Origin: Opitutaceae bacterium
GTDB taxonomy: Bacteria > Verrucomicrobiota > Verrucomicrobiia > Opitutales > Opitutaceae
Direction: 5' to 3'
NCBI GenBank assembly: GCA_005786775.1
Contig: SYDD01000047.1
Span: 1-6,137, forward strand
DNA: 6,137 bases
This document shows, piece after piece, positions 1-5,816 of the stretch. Under the pieces are notes generated by a model. That model was given only the letters and a program-made list of their open reading frames with translations, made no database searches and was not told where the DNA came from. Every line of letters begins with the position of its first letter. Position 1 is the first letter of the stretch. A program made the position numbers and the translations under genes.

Positions 1-235
1 AGACCGTGTCCTCGCTCATCGGCCGCCCCGCAGCGCGATCGGCTAAGCCCGTGGCGGAGTGATGCAGCACCGCGTCGCGGGTCACCACGAGGGTCACCGC
101 CCCGGCGATCTCCCCGGCCTCCACCTGGGCGGCGAGGGCGGTCTGGACAGCGGGCAGGACGGGAGCAGACGGCGCGCCGGCAAACGCGGCGGCGAGAGGG
201 AACAGCGAGGCGAGGAGGCGAAGGGGCAGGCGCAT
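1..235 (-). CDS. Secreted serine hydrolase, beta-lactamase class C-like (N-terminal fragment)
   Basis: This is the first 78 codons of a minus-strand gene that runs off the left edge. I translated it by hand from the ATG at 235-233. Residues 1-20 look like a Sec signal peptide: MRLPLRLLASLFPLAAAFAG has two early Arg, then a Leu/Ala core and an Ala-x-Ala type cleavage region. The mature part contains QVEAGEIAGAVTLVVTRDA, then a segment with HHSATGLADR and RPMSEDTV. This pattern of an amphipathic helix, a GxIAGAV strand, a second strand and a GxAD turn is typical of the start of class C beta-lactamase/esterase EstB-type serine hydrolases. In that family the catalytic SxxK follows within about 10 residues, here just beyond the edge. 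The family includes esterases and peptidases acting in the periplasm or outside the cell, so the substrate is unknown. No clear Shine-Dalgarno precedes the ATG. The gene lies downstream of the Fur-like gene on the same strand, 174 bp away, with a hairpin between. Confidence 0.72.
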   Translation of the reverse strand, partial: MRLPLRLLASLFPLAAAFAGAPSAPVLPAVQTALAAQVEAGEIAGAVTLVVTRDAVLHHSATGLADRAAGRPMSEDTV

Positions 236-373
236 CGGCAAGAGAACCGGGAGGAGCGTGGGCTGCGGGCGCAGTGACCGCAACCGTCAACCGGGGAGCA
301 GGCGACCGCGCCCGGCCAGCGAGGCGTCGCGCTTCGCCTCAGGCAGAATCGAGGGAAAGGCCTCGCGACGGCA

Positions 374-392
374 GGCGCGGGACCTCCGCGCC
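374..392 (-). terminator. GC-rich hairpin after the Fur-like gene, possible terminator
   Basis: A perfect 7-bp inverted repeat, GGCGCGG / CCGCGCC, with a 5-nt loop starts 17 nt beyond the TGA of the Fur-like gene (read on the minus strand). Roughly 10 nt further on the transcript there is a short TTTCCC, not a real U-tract, so intrinsic termination is plausible but weak. A second, looser stem (GAGGCG / CGCCTC, 321-340) follows. Either could also simply protect a 3' end. Confidence 0.35.
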
Positions 393-409
393 GACGGCAA
401 GACCCCGGC

Positions 410-961
410 TCAGACTTGGGCCGCCGGGGCAGCCGCCGCGGCGAGTCGGTTGTTACCGGTCGGGGCGCCCTGGTCGGTTTTGACGGCGAAAAACTCCAGC
501 AGGTGCGTCACCTTGGCGTAGCCACGAGCGCGCAGCGCCTCCTCGAGGGCGAGGATCGCGCCCCGGACGGGCCCCGAGAGGTCCTCGTTCAGCTCCGCAA
601 ACTTGTGACTCTCCTTGCAGAAAACCCGATAGCGCGGGGTGGAGTCCTTCATCCGCTCGAAGACCGTCGTGCCGTTATAACGGAAACTCCGCTGCACCAA
701 ACCGTGCTCCTCGAAGACCAGCATCGAGCGGTAAATGGTGACCAAATCGCACCCCTCCTCGCCGACCGTGGAATGCAGCTCCTCCACCGAGAGCGGCTCG
801 CTGCCGCGGGCCAACACGGAGAGCAGCTGAACGCGCGACTTAGTGATCCGCAACCCACTCTCGCGCAGCTTGTTGATCGCATCCTCAAGGTAGATCTGGG
901 CCGAATTATCCTCCGCACCCGAGGCGGCGAAAGGCTGGTTGGAGTGGATGGAGGAAATCAT
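410..961 (-). CDS. Divergent Fur-family transcriptional regulator
   Basis: A 183-residue Fur-superfamily DNA-binding protein. Residues about 24-92 match the winged-helix domain: GLRITKSRVQLLSVL, then SVEELH, then the recognition helix region CDLVTIYRSM and FEEHGLVQRSF. The dimerisation region follows (about 98-160, ending VTHLLEFFAV). The metal sites are unusual. The block that is normally HHHDHLxCxxCG reads TPRYRVFCKESHK (108-120). All the canonical His are gone, the second Cys of CxxC is Ser118, and no C-terminal Cys pair exists; the only cysteines are Cys71 and Cys115. This argues against an ordinary Fe or structural Zn site, so the sensed signal is unknown. The tail is Ala-rich low complexity. 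I chose the ATG at 961 because the candidate promoter would start transcription near 1021, leaving a normal leader. A GTG at 1015 would add 18 residues but leave almost no leader. Neither start has a strong Shine-Dalgarno; GGAG lies 15 nt before the ATG. The gene is divergent from the nuclease gene. Confidence 0.88.
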   Translation of the reverse strand: MISSIHSNQPFAASGAEDNSAQIYLEDAINKLRESGLRITKSRVQLLSVLARGSEPLSVEELHSTVGEEGCDLVTIYRSMLVFEEHGLVQRSFRYNGTTVFERMKDSTPRYRVFCKESHKFAELNEDLSGPVRGAILALEEALRARGYAKVTHLLEFFAVKTDQGAPTGNNRLAAAAAPAAQV

Positions 962-1027
962 GGTCGAGAAAGGTGGCTCCGGGGCAGTACGGTCAGGTGT
1001 TTTACGTGAGCCCACCTTAAAGCAAAG

Positions 1028-1056
1028 GTCATACCAATCTTTGGTCTATTCTGTAA
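1028..1056 (-). promoter_or_regulatory. Candidate extended -10 sigma-70-type promoter for the Fur-like gene
   Basis: Read on the minus strand: TTACAG (1056-1051) as -35, a 17-bp spacer, then TATGAC (1033-1028) as -10, preceded by TGG, giving an extended -10 (TGnTATGAC). Predicted initiation is near 1021. That leaves a leader of about 60 nt before the ATG at 961. It lies in the AT-rich island between divergent genes. Position and spacing are good; the hexamers match the consensus only in part. Confidence 0.5.
1033..1045. promoter_or_regulatory. Small palindrome inside the promoter spacer, possible operator
   Basis: ACCAA-TCT-TTGGT is a perfect inverted repeat with 5-bp arms and a 3-nt centre. 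It sits almost exactly in the spacer of the candidate promoter of the Fur-like gene, where a bound repressor would block RNA polymerase. It does not resemble classical Fur, Zur or PerR boxes. Autoregulation by the Fur-like protein is an inference; arms this short can occur by chance. Confidence 0.3.
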
Positions 1057-1210
1057 CAATTTGTCTTCCAGTATTTTAAAAATTTAAGGCCTCCTTTTAT
1101 CCGATCCTAAACTGTAAATCCACCCGACACGATGTCCGCAAATCTTACAGGGGCGTTCCCTTCGGCTGGCGGGCTTGCCTCCCGGCGCGCCCGTGGCTCC
1201 TTCGACCCCG

Positions 1211-2170
1211 ATGCGGCCCCGCCTCCCGACACTTCTCCGTCGCACCCTGCCCCCACGGGTCTGGCGCGGGCTCCTCGCGGCAAACGTCGCGGCCGGCGTG
1301 GTCTTCGGCGGCTGGTACCTGTTCCAACCCGCGGGTCGACAAGCGGAGGTCGACCGGTTGGTCACGGCCGCGCTGGCCCGAGACAAGCGGGTTGGATTCC
1401 TCGAGGTCGCTTGGGACGTATGGCAGCTCTACTACGCCGGCAGCGGCTCCGGCACGGTGGCCCCGGGAGACAACCGGATCATCTACGGGGGCCTACCCCG
1501 GACGCAGACCGAAGGCGAGGAGCTGCGCGTGCTGGTGAACCAGGGGTATGTGGTCGGCTACAGTGATGTGCTGGGGGTGGCCCGCTGGGCCGCCTATCGA
1601 GTCGTGGACCTGCCGCGGATCCCGCCAGCGCCGGCGCGGCCGGAGCGTTTCACCGTGGATCGCCGGACGGCCGCCCGGGTGGAGCCGCAGGTTTACACCG
1701 GCTCCGGCTACGACCGCGGACACCTCGCGCCGAACTTCGCCATCGCCACCCGCTACGGCGCCGTCGCGCAGCGGGAGACGTTCCTGATGTCGAACATCGT
1801 CCCGCAGCGTCACGGCCTCAATGCGGGCCTGTGGCAGGACCTAGAACAGCGGATCGCGACCAGCTACCCGGCGCGCTACGGGGAGGTTTGGGTTTTCACC
1901 GGCCCCGTGTTGGGCCCGGCCCCAGCGCGCCTGCGGGGGCGGGTCGCGGTGCCCGAGGCCTTTTTCAAGATCATCGTGGATGAACAGGACGGCAGACTGC
2001 GGACCCTCGCATTTCTCGTCCCACAGGAGACATCGACCCAGGCGGACCCAGCGCGCTACCTAACCACCATCGCCGAGATCGAGACGCGCACGGGGTTGGA
2101 CTTCCTCGCCGCCCTCGAGGACGCGGCGGAGCGGGAGGTAGAAAGCCGGCGGGCGGGGCGGGTGTGGTGA
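1211..2170 (+). CDS. DNA/RNA non-specific endonuclease (DRGH family), membrane-anchored or exported
   Basis: A 319-residue member of the NUC1/EndoG beta-beta-alpha-metal nuclease family, which cleaves DNA and RNA with a single divalent metal ion. The signature YDRGHLAPNFA contains DRGH at 168-171, with His171 as the expected general base. The second conserved block, MSNIVPQRHGLNAGLWQDLE (193-212), carries Asn204, the expected metal ligand. VFTGPVLG and VPEAFFKIIVD complete the fold. The N-terminus (about 17-38, WRGLLAANVAAGVVFGGWYL) follows several Arg and reads as an uncleaved signal anchor or a long signal peptide, placing the enzyme outside the cytoplasm. Residues about 45-130 precede the core and end in a conserved-looking strand pair (GYVVGYSDVLGVARWAAYRV) usual for the family. 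I chose the ATG at 1211 because the anchor then sits at the N-terminus; a TTG at 1175 adds 12 residues and has no better ribosome site. No immunity gene is adjacent, as expected for an exported enzyme. Likely roles are nucleic-acid scavenging or extracellular DNA turnover. Confidence 0.9.
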   Translation: MRPRLPTLLRRTLPPRVWRGLLAANVAAGVVFGGWYLFQPAGRQAEVDRLVTAALARDKRVGFLEVAWDVWQLYYAGSGSGTVAPGDNRIIYGGLPRTQTEGEELRVLVNQGYVVGYSDVLGVARWAAYRVVDLPRIPPAPARPERFTVDRRTAARVEPQVYTGSGYDRGHLAPNFAIATRYGAVAQRETFLMSNIVPQRHGLNAGLWQDLEQRIATSYPARYGEVWVFTGPVLGPAPARLRGRVAVPEAFFKIIVDEQDGRLRTLAFLVPQETSTQADPARYLTTIAEIETRTGLDFLAALEDAAEREVESRRAGRVW

Positions 2171-2189
2171 ACCGACGGCGGGCTCGGGT

Positions 2190-3557
2190 CTATTCCGTCC
2201 GCTGCAGCCCCAGCTTCTCCATGAGTTCGTACAGAGTGGGCCGGCTAACGCCGAGGTCGGCGGCGGCCCCGCTGACCTTACCGCCATTGCGCCGGAGCGC
2301 GTCCGTGACGAGTTCGCGCTCTAAGCGCTCCCGGGCCTCGCGCAGGGTAGTGGCCTTGGCGGCACCAGCACCGGCCACCAGCTCTAGGTCGGCGGCACTG
2401 ATGCGCTTACCCTCGGCCATAATCACCGCGCGGCGGACACGGTTTTGTAGTTCCCGGACATTGCCGGGCCAGTTGTGTTCGCGCAGCGCGCGGATGGCCT
2501 CGGGCATGAACGTGAGCCCTTTGCGGTCGTTCTCCTCTCCGAAACGCTGCAGGAAAGTCTTGGCCAAGAGGATGACGTCGTCGTCGCGCTCGCGCAGGGC
2601 GGGCAGGTTAATCTTCACGACCGCGAGGCGGTAGAATAGGTCTTCGCGGAACGTGCCGTCGGCCATCTTCTTCTTCAGGTCGGCGTTGGTTGCGGCAACG
2701 ACCCGCGTGTCGACGGTAATTTCCTCCCGGCCTCCCACCCGCTCCATCGTCTTTTCTTGGAGGAAGCGGAGTAGCTTAACCTGAATCGCGAGCGGGACGT
2801 CGCCGATTTCATCGAGGACCAGCGTGCCCCCGGCGGCGAGCTCGATGCGGCCCTTGCGTTGGGTAACGGCGCCGGTGAAGGCGCCTGTCTCGTGGCCGCA
2901 GAGCTCGCTCTCGATGAGGTTCTCCGGGATCGCGCTGCAGTTGATCGCGACGAAGGGCCCGTCGGCCCGTCGGCTGCGGCGGTGGATCGCGCGGGCGGTC
3001 ATCTCCTTGCCCGTGCCACTCTCGCCCAGCACCAGCACGGGAGCCTCGGAGGTCGCCACCTTGCGGATGGATTCGAAACAGATCTGCATCCGCGAACCCG
3101 TCCCGACGATCTCCTCGAAGGCCTCCGCATCCACCTTGGCCTGGAGTTGGCGGTACTCGCGCTCGAGCCCGACGATCTGAAACGTGCGGCGGAGCATCAG
3201 CTTCAGCTCCTCCATATCGATCGGCTTGGTAAAGAAATCGTAGGCGCCGGAGCCGATGGCGTGGAGCGCGTTGGCTTTTTCGCCCTGCCCACTGACGATC
3301 ACAACCTTCACGTCTGGATCGAGCGCGATGAGTTCGGCTAGCGTCGCGAGGCCCTCGGTCGGCGCGGCCGGCTGCGGGGGCAGGCCGAGGTCGAGCAGCA
3401 CCACCGCGGGACGATGGGTACGGAAGGCGGCGAGCGCACCGAGGCGATCCCCCGCGAGGACCGGCTCATACTCCTCGCTGAGGGCCCAGCGCATCTGCGT
3501 CCGGATTTCCTCGTCGTCGTCGACCAACAGGAGCTTGGGCTTGGGATTATTTTCCAT
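2190..3557 (-). CDS. prsR: PrsR, PEP-CTERM-system sigma-54-dependent response regulator
   Basis: A 455-residue NtrC-type activator. The receiver domain (about 8-125) has acidic residues Asp13-15, phosphoacceptor Asp56, Ser89 and Lys111. Its loop GLPPQPAAPTEG and the stretch GAYDFFTKPID are close to the PrsR family pattern (GLPP-x-TEG, GAYDFYQKPID). The AAA+ domain has Walker A GESGTGKE (178-185), the sigma-54 contact loop GAFTGA (225-230), Walker B TLVLDE (245-250) and the RExDLFYRL arginine-finger region. A Fis-type helix-turn-helix closes the protein (GGKVSGAAADLGVSRPTLYELM). Length fits the family (about 450). Phosphorylated PrsR is expected to drive sigma-54 transcription of exosortase-associated and PEP-CTERM genes. 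I chose the ATG at 3557; a longer frame to 3638 would only add residues overlapping the kinase gene. The start overlaps the end of prsK by 11 bp, suggesting translational coupling. The gene converges on the nuclease gene with a 19-bp gap. Confidence 0.93.
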   Translation of the reverse strand: MENNPKPKLLLVDDDEEIRTQMRWALSEEYEPVLAGDRLGALAAFRTHRPAVVLLDLGLPPQPAAPTEGLATLAELIALDPDVKVVIVSGQGEKANALHAIGSGAYDFFTKPIDMEELKLMLRRTFQIVGLEREYRQLQAKVDAEAFEEIVGTGSRMQICFESIRKVATSEAPVLVLGESGTGKEMTARAIHRRSRRADGPFVAINCSAIPENLIESELCGHETGAFTGAVTQRKGRIELAAGGTLVLDEIGDVPLAIQVKLLRFLQEKTMERVGGREEITVDTRVVAATNADLKKKMADGTFREDLFYRLAVVKINLPALRERDDDVILLAKTFLQRFGEENDRKGLTFMPEAIRALREHNWPGNVRELQNRVRRAVIMAEGKRISAADLELVAGAGAAKATTLREARERLERELVTDALRRNGGKVSGAAADLGVSRPTLYELMEKLGLQRTE

Positions 3558-5676
3558 GGTGGGGAAGCAGGACCTGGAAGGTGGAACCGCGGCCGGGCGT
3601 GCTCGCCACAGTGAGCCGGCCACCGTGGGCCTCGACAATCATCTTGCTCTGGAACATGCCGATGCCGAGGCCCGTCTTCTTGGTCGTCTGGAACGGCCGG
3701 AAGAGCTGGCGAGCGAGGAATTCGGGGCTCATCCCGCACCCGTTATCGGCCACCTCTAGCACCACGTGCGGTCCCTGCGCGAAGGCGCGCAGCCGGATCT
3801 CGCCGTCAGCTGGGGTCGCCTCGATTGCGTTTAGGATTAGGTTCGTGAACACCTTCTGCAGCTGTTCCGCGTCGGCCGCGGCGGCCGGCAGCGCGGGCAG
3901 GTCGCGGGCGAACGTCTGCGGGGCGTTGGCGGCGAGGGGCTCAGCGCAACGCGCGACCAGGGCCGAGAGGTCGGTGGGCGCTACGTTGAGCTTCAAGTCG
4001 TGCCGGAGTTGGCCGAGGCGGCCGATCAGCCGGTTCATGTGGTCGACCGTCTTGCCCATTCCGCGCAGCGCATCCTCGCGAAAGGCGGGGTCGTTGAAGT
4101 GCCGCGGCAGGTTCTGCAGCATTAGGTTCAGCGTGAAGGCCGCGTTCTTCAGGTCGTGGACGAAGAAAGTTGCCATCGCCTGGAAGGCCTCGAGCTCTTT
4201 GGACTGCACCAACCGCTGAGCGAACTGGACGTTGAGGAGCCGCGTCGTCAGGTGGTCGGCCACGCAGCCCAGCATGTCCATATCCTGCTCGGGAAAGGAG
4301 AGCCCGCCGATGCGGTCGCCGATGATGACCAGGCCGATCACGCGCCCCTGACGGGCGAAGGGCGCGCAGATGCGGTGGCCGCCGCGATCCGGGAACTCAC
4401 TGGGCTGCCAGCGTCGCAGCGCCGCGGCCCACGGCGCCTGCTCGAACTCGATGTTAACCGGCGCCGGGTGAGCGCTAAAATGCGCCATCACCAGCGCGAC
4501 CTCGTCCGGTTCCGGGCGCGTCGCCGCAATCTTCTCGGGGCTAAGCGAGGTCGAGGCGGCGACCTCCAGACGGTCCCCGTTCTCGCCCGCCAGCCAGATC
4601 GTGGCCGAGAGGGCCTGGAAGACATCGGCGGAGAGTTTGACCGTGTTGCGGCAGAGGGTGGTGGTGTCGGTCATCTCCGCGGTGCCCTCCGAGAACTTCC
4701 GCCAGACCGTTTGGTAGTCGTAAAACGGGCGCTGGAAGTGGCGGCTGATCCAACGGCGGAGGTGCAGCCGGATGCGGTCCGACTGCGCGAGCACGACCAG
4801 CATCACGATCGCCACCAACAGCACGAGCGACTTAAGGGCAAAGGCGGAGGTGCCCCCGAAGAGCGTCGCCAGCTTGGCAATCAGCCCGACCAACACCAAG
4901 TAACCGGCCGCGAGTAGTATGATGATCGAGCCCTGCAGCACGGACTGCGACGGGTAGACCTCGGCCTCAAATTTGGTGGTGCGCAGCAAGTGGCGACCAA
5001 TCACCGCCAGCGCCACCAGCATCGCAAGGGAACGCGTCGTCTCCAAGGAGGAGCCTAGGGCGCCATAGAGTAGCGCCTGGCTGGCCGTGTAGAGCTGCGA
5101 GAGGAACAGCATCCCCACGCCGAGAAGCATGAATTTGATTCGCCAGCGCTGAGTTCCGACTGCGGCGCGGTAGGTGCGCTCGAGGTTTGCGAGAATCAAG
5201 ATGCTGAGCGGTAAGATCAGCAGGTAGAGGAGCTTCGCCGGACCGGAGAGGACCAAGACCCAGCGCTCGTCCGGGGCGGCGTGGACTCGGAACAGGTCGC
5301 CGAACTCGGCGACCGCGATGGCGCCCGGCACCACCAGCGCAGCCGGCCAGAACCAGCGCCAGCTTCGGAGGAAGCCCGCCGCGTTGAGCCGCGCGTAGGT
5401 CAGACTAAACACCAGCCACACGCCCGGGGCGACGGAGGCGCTCGTCAGCCGCCAATGCTGCCAGCGATCCACCGCACCCTCCGTGACTGCGAGTAAGCTC
5501 AGGCCGGCGAAGAAACGGTCGAGGGCCAGCAGATAAAGGCCCGCGACGAAACTCCAGTCCGCCGCGTTGCGCCGAGCGCGCAGACCGGCGACAAGGCCAA
5601 CGCCGACCGCCACGAGCGCGGCGGCAAAGCAGAGGGTGGATTCGTCAAACAGGCGGAACACGAGACCCGGGAGCAT
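3547..5676 (-). CDS. prsK: PrsK, PEP-CTERM-system membrane sensor histidine kinase
   Basis: A 709-residue membrane histidine kinase. The first 300 residues contain eight or nine hydrophobic segments (about 13-32, 43-64, 79-97, 108-126, 138-164, 180-205, 215-230, 248-272, 280-298), ending at the basic stretch RIRLHLRRWISRHF. A GAF-like region follows (about 330-480; CAPFARQGRVIGLVIIGDR near its end). The H-box is FFVHDLKN, with His507 as the phosphoacceptor; VHDLKN is characteristic of PrsK. The catalytic ATPase has an N-box around Asn616 (NLILNAIEA), DNGCGM (644-649) and GLGIG (669-673). Architecture and length match the PrsK family (about 680-710). It is expected to phosphorylate PrsR in response to an unknown envelope or intracellular signal. 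I chose the ATG at 5676; an adjacent in-frame TTG at 5679 is the only extension. No strong Shine-Dalgarno is visible. Its 3' end overlaps prsR, so the two form an operon read leftward. Confidence 0.93.
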   Translation of the reverse strand: MLPGLVFRLFDESTLCFAAALVAVGVGLVAGLRARRNAADWSFVAGLYLLALDRFFAGLSLLAVTEGAVDRWQHWRLTSASVAPGVWLVFSLTYARLNAAGFLRSWRWFWPAALVVPGAIAVAEFGDLFRVHAAPDERWVLVLSGPAKLLYLLILPLSILILANLERTYRAAVGTQRWRIKFMLLGVGMLFLSQLYTASQALLYGALGSSLETTRSLAMLVALAVIGRHLLRTTKFEAEVYPSQSVLQGSIIILLAAGYLVLVGLIAKLATLFGGTSAFALKSLVLLVAIVMLVVLAQSDRIRLHLRRWISRHFQRPFYDYQTVWRKFSEGTAEMTDTTTLCRNTVKLSADVFQALSATIWLAGENGDRLEVAASTSLSPEKIAATRPEPDEVALVMAHFSAHPAPVNIEFEQAPWAAALRRWQPSEFPDRGGHRICAPFARQGRVIGLVIIGDRIGGLSFPEQDMDMLGCVADHLTTRLLNVQFAQRLVQSKELEAFQAMATFFVHDLKNAAFTLNLMLQNLPRHFNDPAFREDALRGMGKTVDHMNRLIGRLGQLRHDLKLNVAPTDLSALVARCAEPLAANAPQTFARDLPALPAAAADAEQLQKVFTNLILNAIEATPADGEIRLRAFAQGPHVVLEVADNGCGMSPEFLARQLFRPFQTTKKTGLGIGMFQSKMIVEAHGGRLTVASTPGRGSTFQVLLPHHGK

Positions 5677-5713
5677 CAAGGGCCGGCCGCCAGAAGGCGA
5701 GGCTGCACCCGGT

Positions 5714-5750
5714 GGGGGTAACTACGTCCCGCACCGGGCAATTACCGCCC
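5714..5750. other. Nested stem-loop in the prsK / phosphodiesterase intergenic region
   Basis: GGGGGTAA (5714-5721) pairs with TTACCGCCC (5742-5750) as an 8-bp stem with one bulged G. Inside it, CCCG-CAC-CGGG (5728-5738) forms a 4-bp hairpin. On the plus strand this would lie in the 5' leader of the phosphodiesterase gene. It matches no riboswitch class I recognise. It could be a regulatory leader, a divergent-operator region or chance pairing in GC-rich DNA. Confidence 0.3.
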
Positions 5751-5763
5751 TCGCCCCGCACCC

Positions 5764-5779
5764 CGGGATTGCCATCCCG
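5764..5779. other. Hairpin upstream of the phosphodiesterase gene
   Basis: CGGGAT-TGCC-ATCCCG is a perfect 6-bp stem with a 4-nt loop. It ends 18 nt before the ribosome-binding site of the rightward gene, and there is no U-tract after it. As DNA it is an imperfect dyad of the size of a regulator site; as RNA it is a stable leader hairpin. Function unknown. Confidence 0.3.
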
Positions 5780-5797
5780 CGGCTCGCCGGGCACCGG

Positions 5798-5804
5798 AAA
5801 GGAG
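5798..5804 (+). promoter_or_regulatory. Shine-Dalgarno for the phosphodiesterase gene
   Basis: AAAGGAG ends 12 nt before the ATG at 5817. The spacing is slightly long, but this is the best ribosome-binding match for any gene in the window and it supports that ATG. Confidence 0.6.
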
Positions 5805-5816
5805 CTGCTGCCCCCG

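Larger units (their letters stand above)
1016..1210. other. Divergent intergenic region with an AT-rich island
   Basis: The stretch 1016-1120 is strikingly AT-rich compared with the GC-rich coding sequence on both sides. It includes overlapping TTTTAAAA and AAATTT palindromes at 1074-1085. It should hold the promoters of both the Fur-like gene and the endonuclease gene. I found a plausible promoter only for the leftward gene; no convincing -35/-10 pair or Shine-Dalgarno is visible for the rightward one. The part after 1130 is GC-rich again and may be untranslated leader or, if the TTG at 1175 is used, coding. Confidence 0.6.

Noticed and set aside
59..521. Plus-strand small frames near the left edge
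   Set aside because: They are low-complexity Arg/Gly-rich translations without a ribosome site, and they overlap the minus-strand serine hydrolase fragment and the end of the Fur-like gene.
416..1009. Long plus-strand open frame opposite the Fur-like gene
   Set aside because: It is the antisense shadow of a well-supported gene in GC-rich DNA and its translation shows no domain.
1085..1119. Rightward -10-like elements (TAAACT, TGTAAA) as the nuclease promoter
   Set aside because: No matching -35 hexamer lies at 16-18 bp from any of them.
1132..1566. Plus-strand frame starting upstream of the nuclease
   Set aside because: It overlaps the nuclease in another frame, is Arg/Pro/Gly-rich and shows no recognisable domain.
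2171..2189. CCGA / TCGG inverted repeat between the two converging genes as a bidirectional terminator
   Set aside because: Only a 4-bp stem with a bulge and no T-run on either side.
4156..4917. Plus-strand open frame of 253 codons opposite prsK
   Set aside because: It has the Arg/Gly/Asp-rich composition typical of antisense frames in GC-rich genes. The opposite strand encodes clear kinase motifs.
5677..5816. Possible sigma-54 promoters, for example TGGCAATCCCGGGGTGC on the minus strand and TTGC at 5769-5772
   Set aside because: The GG-to-GC spacing is two bases too long in the first case, and the -24 element does not match in the second. No good TGGCAC-N5-TTGC was found.
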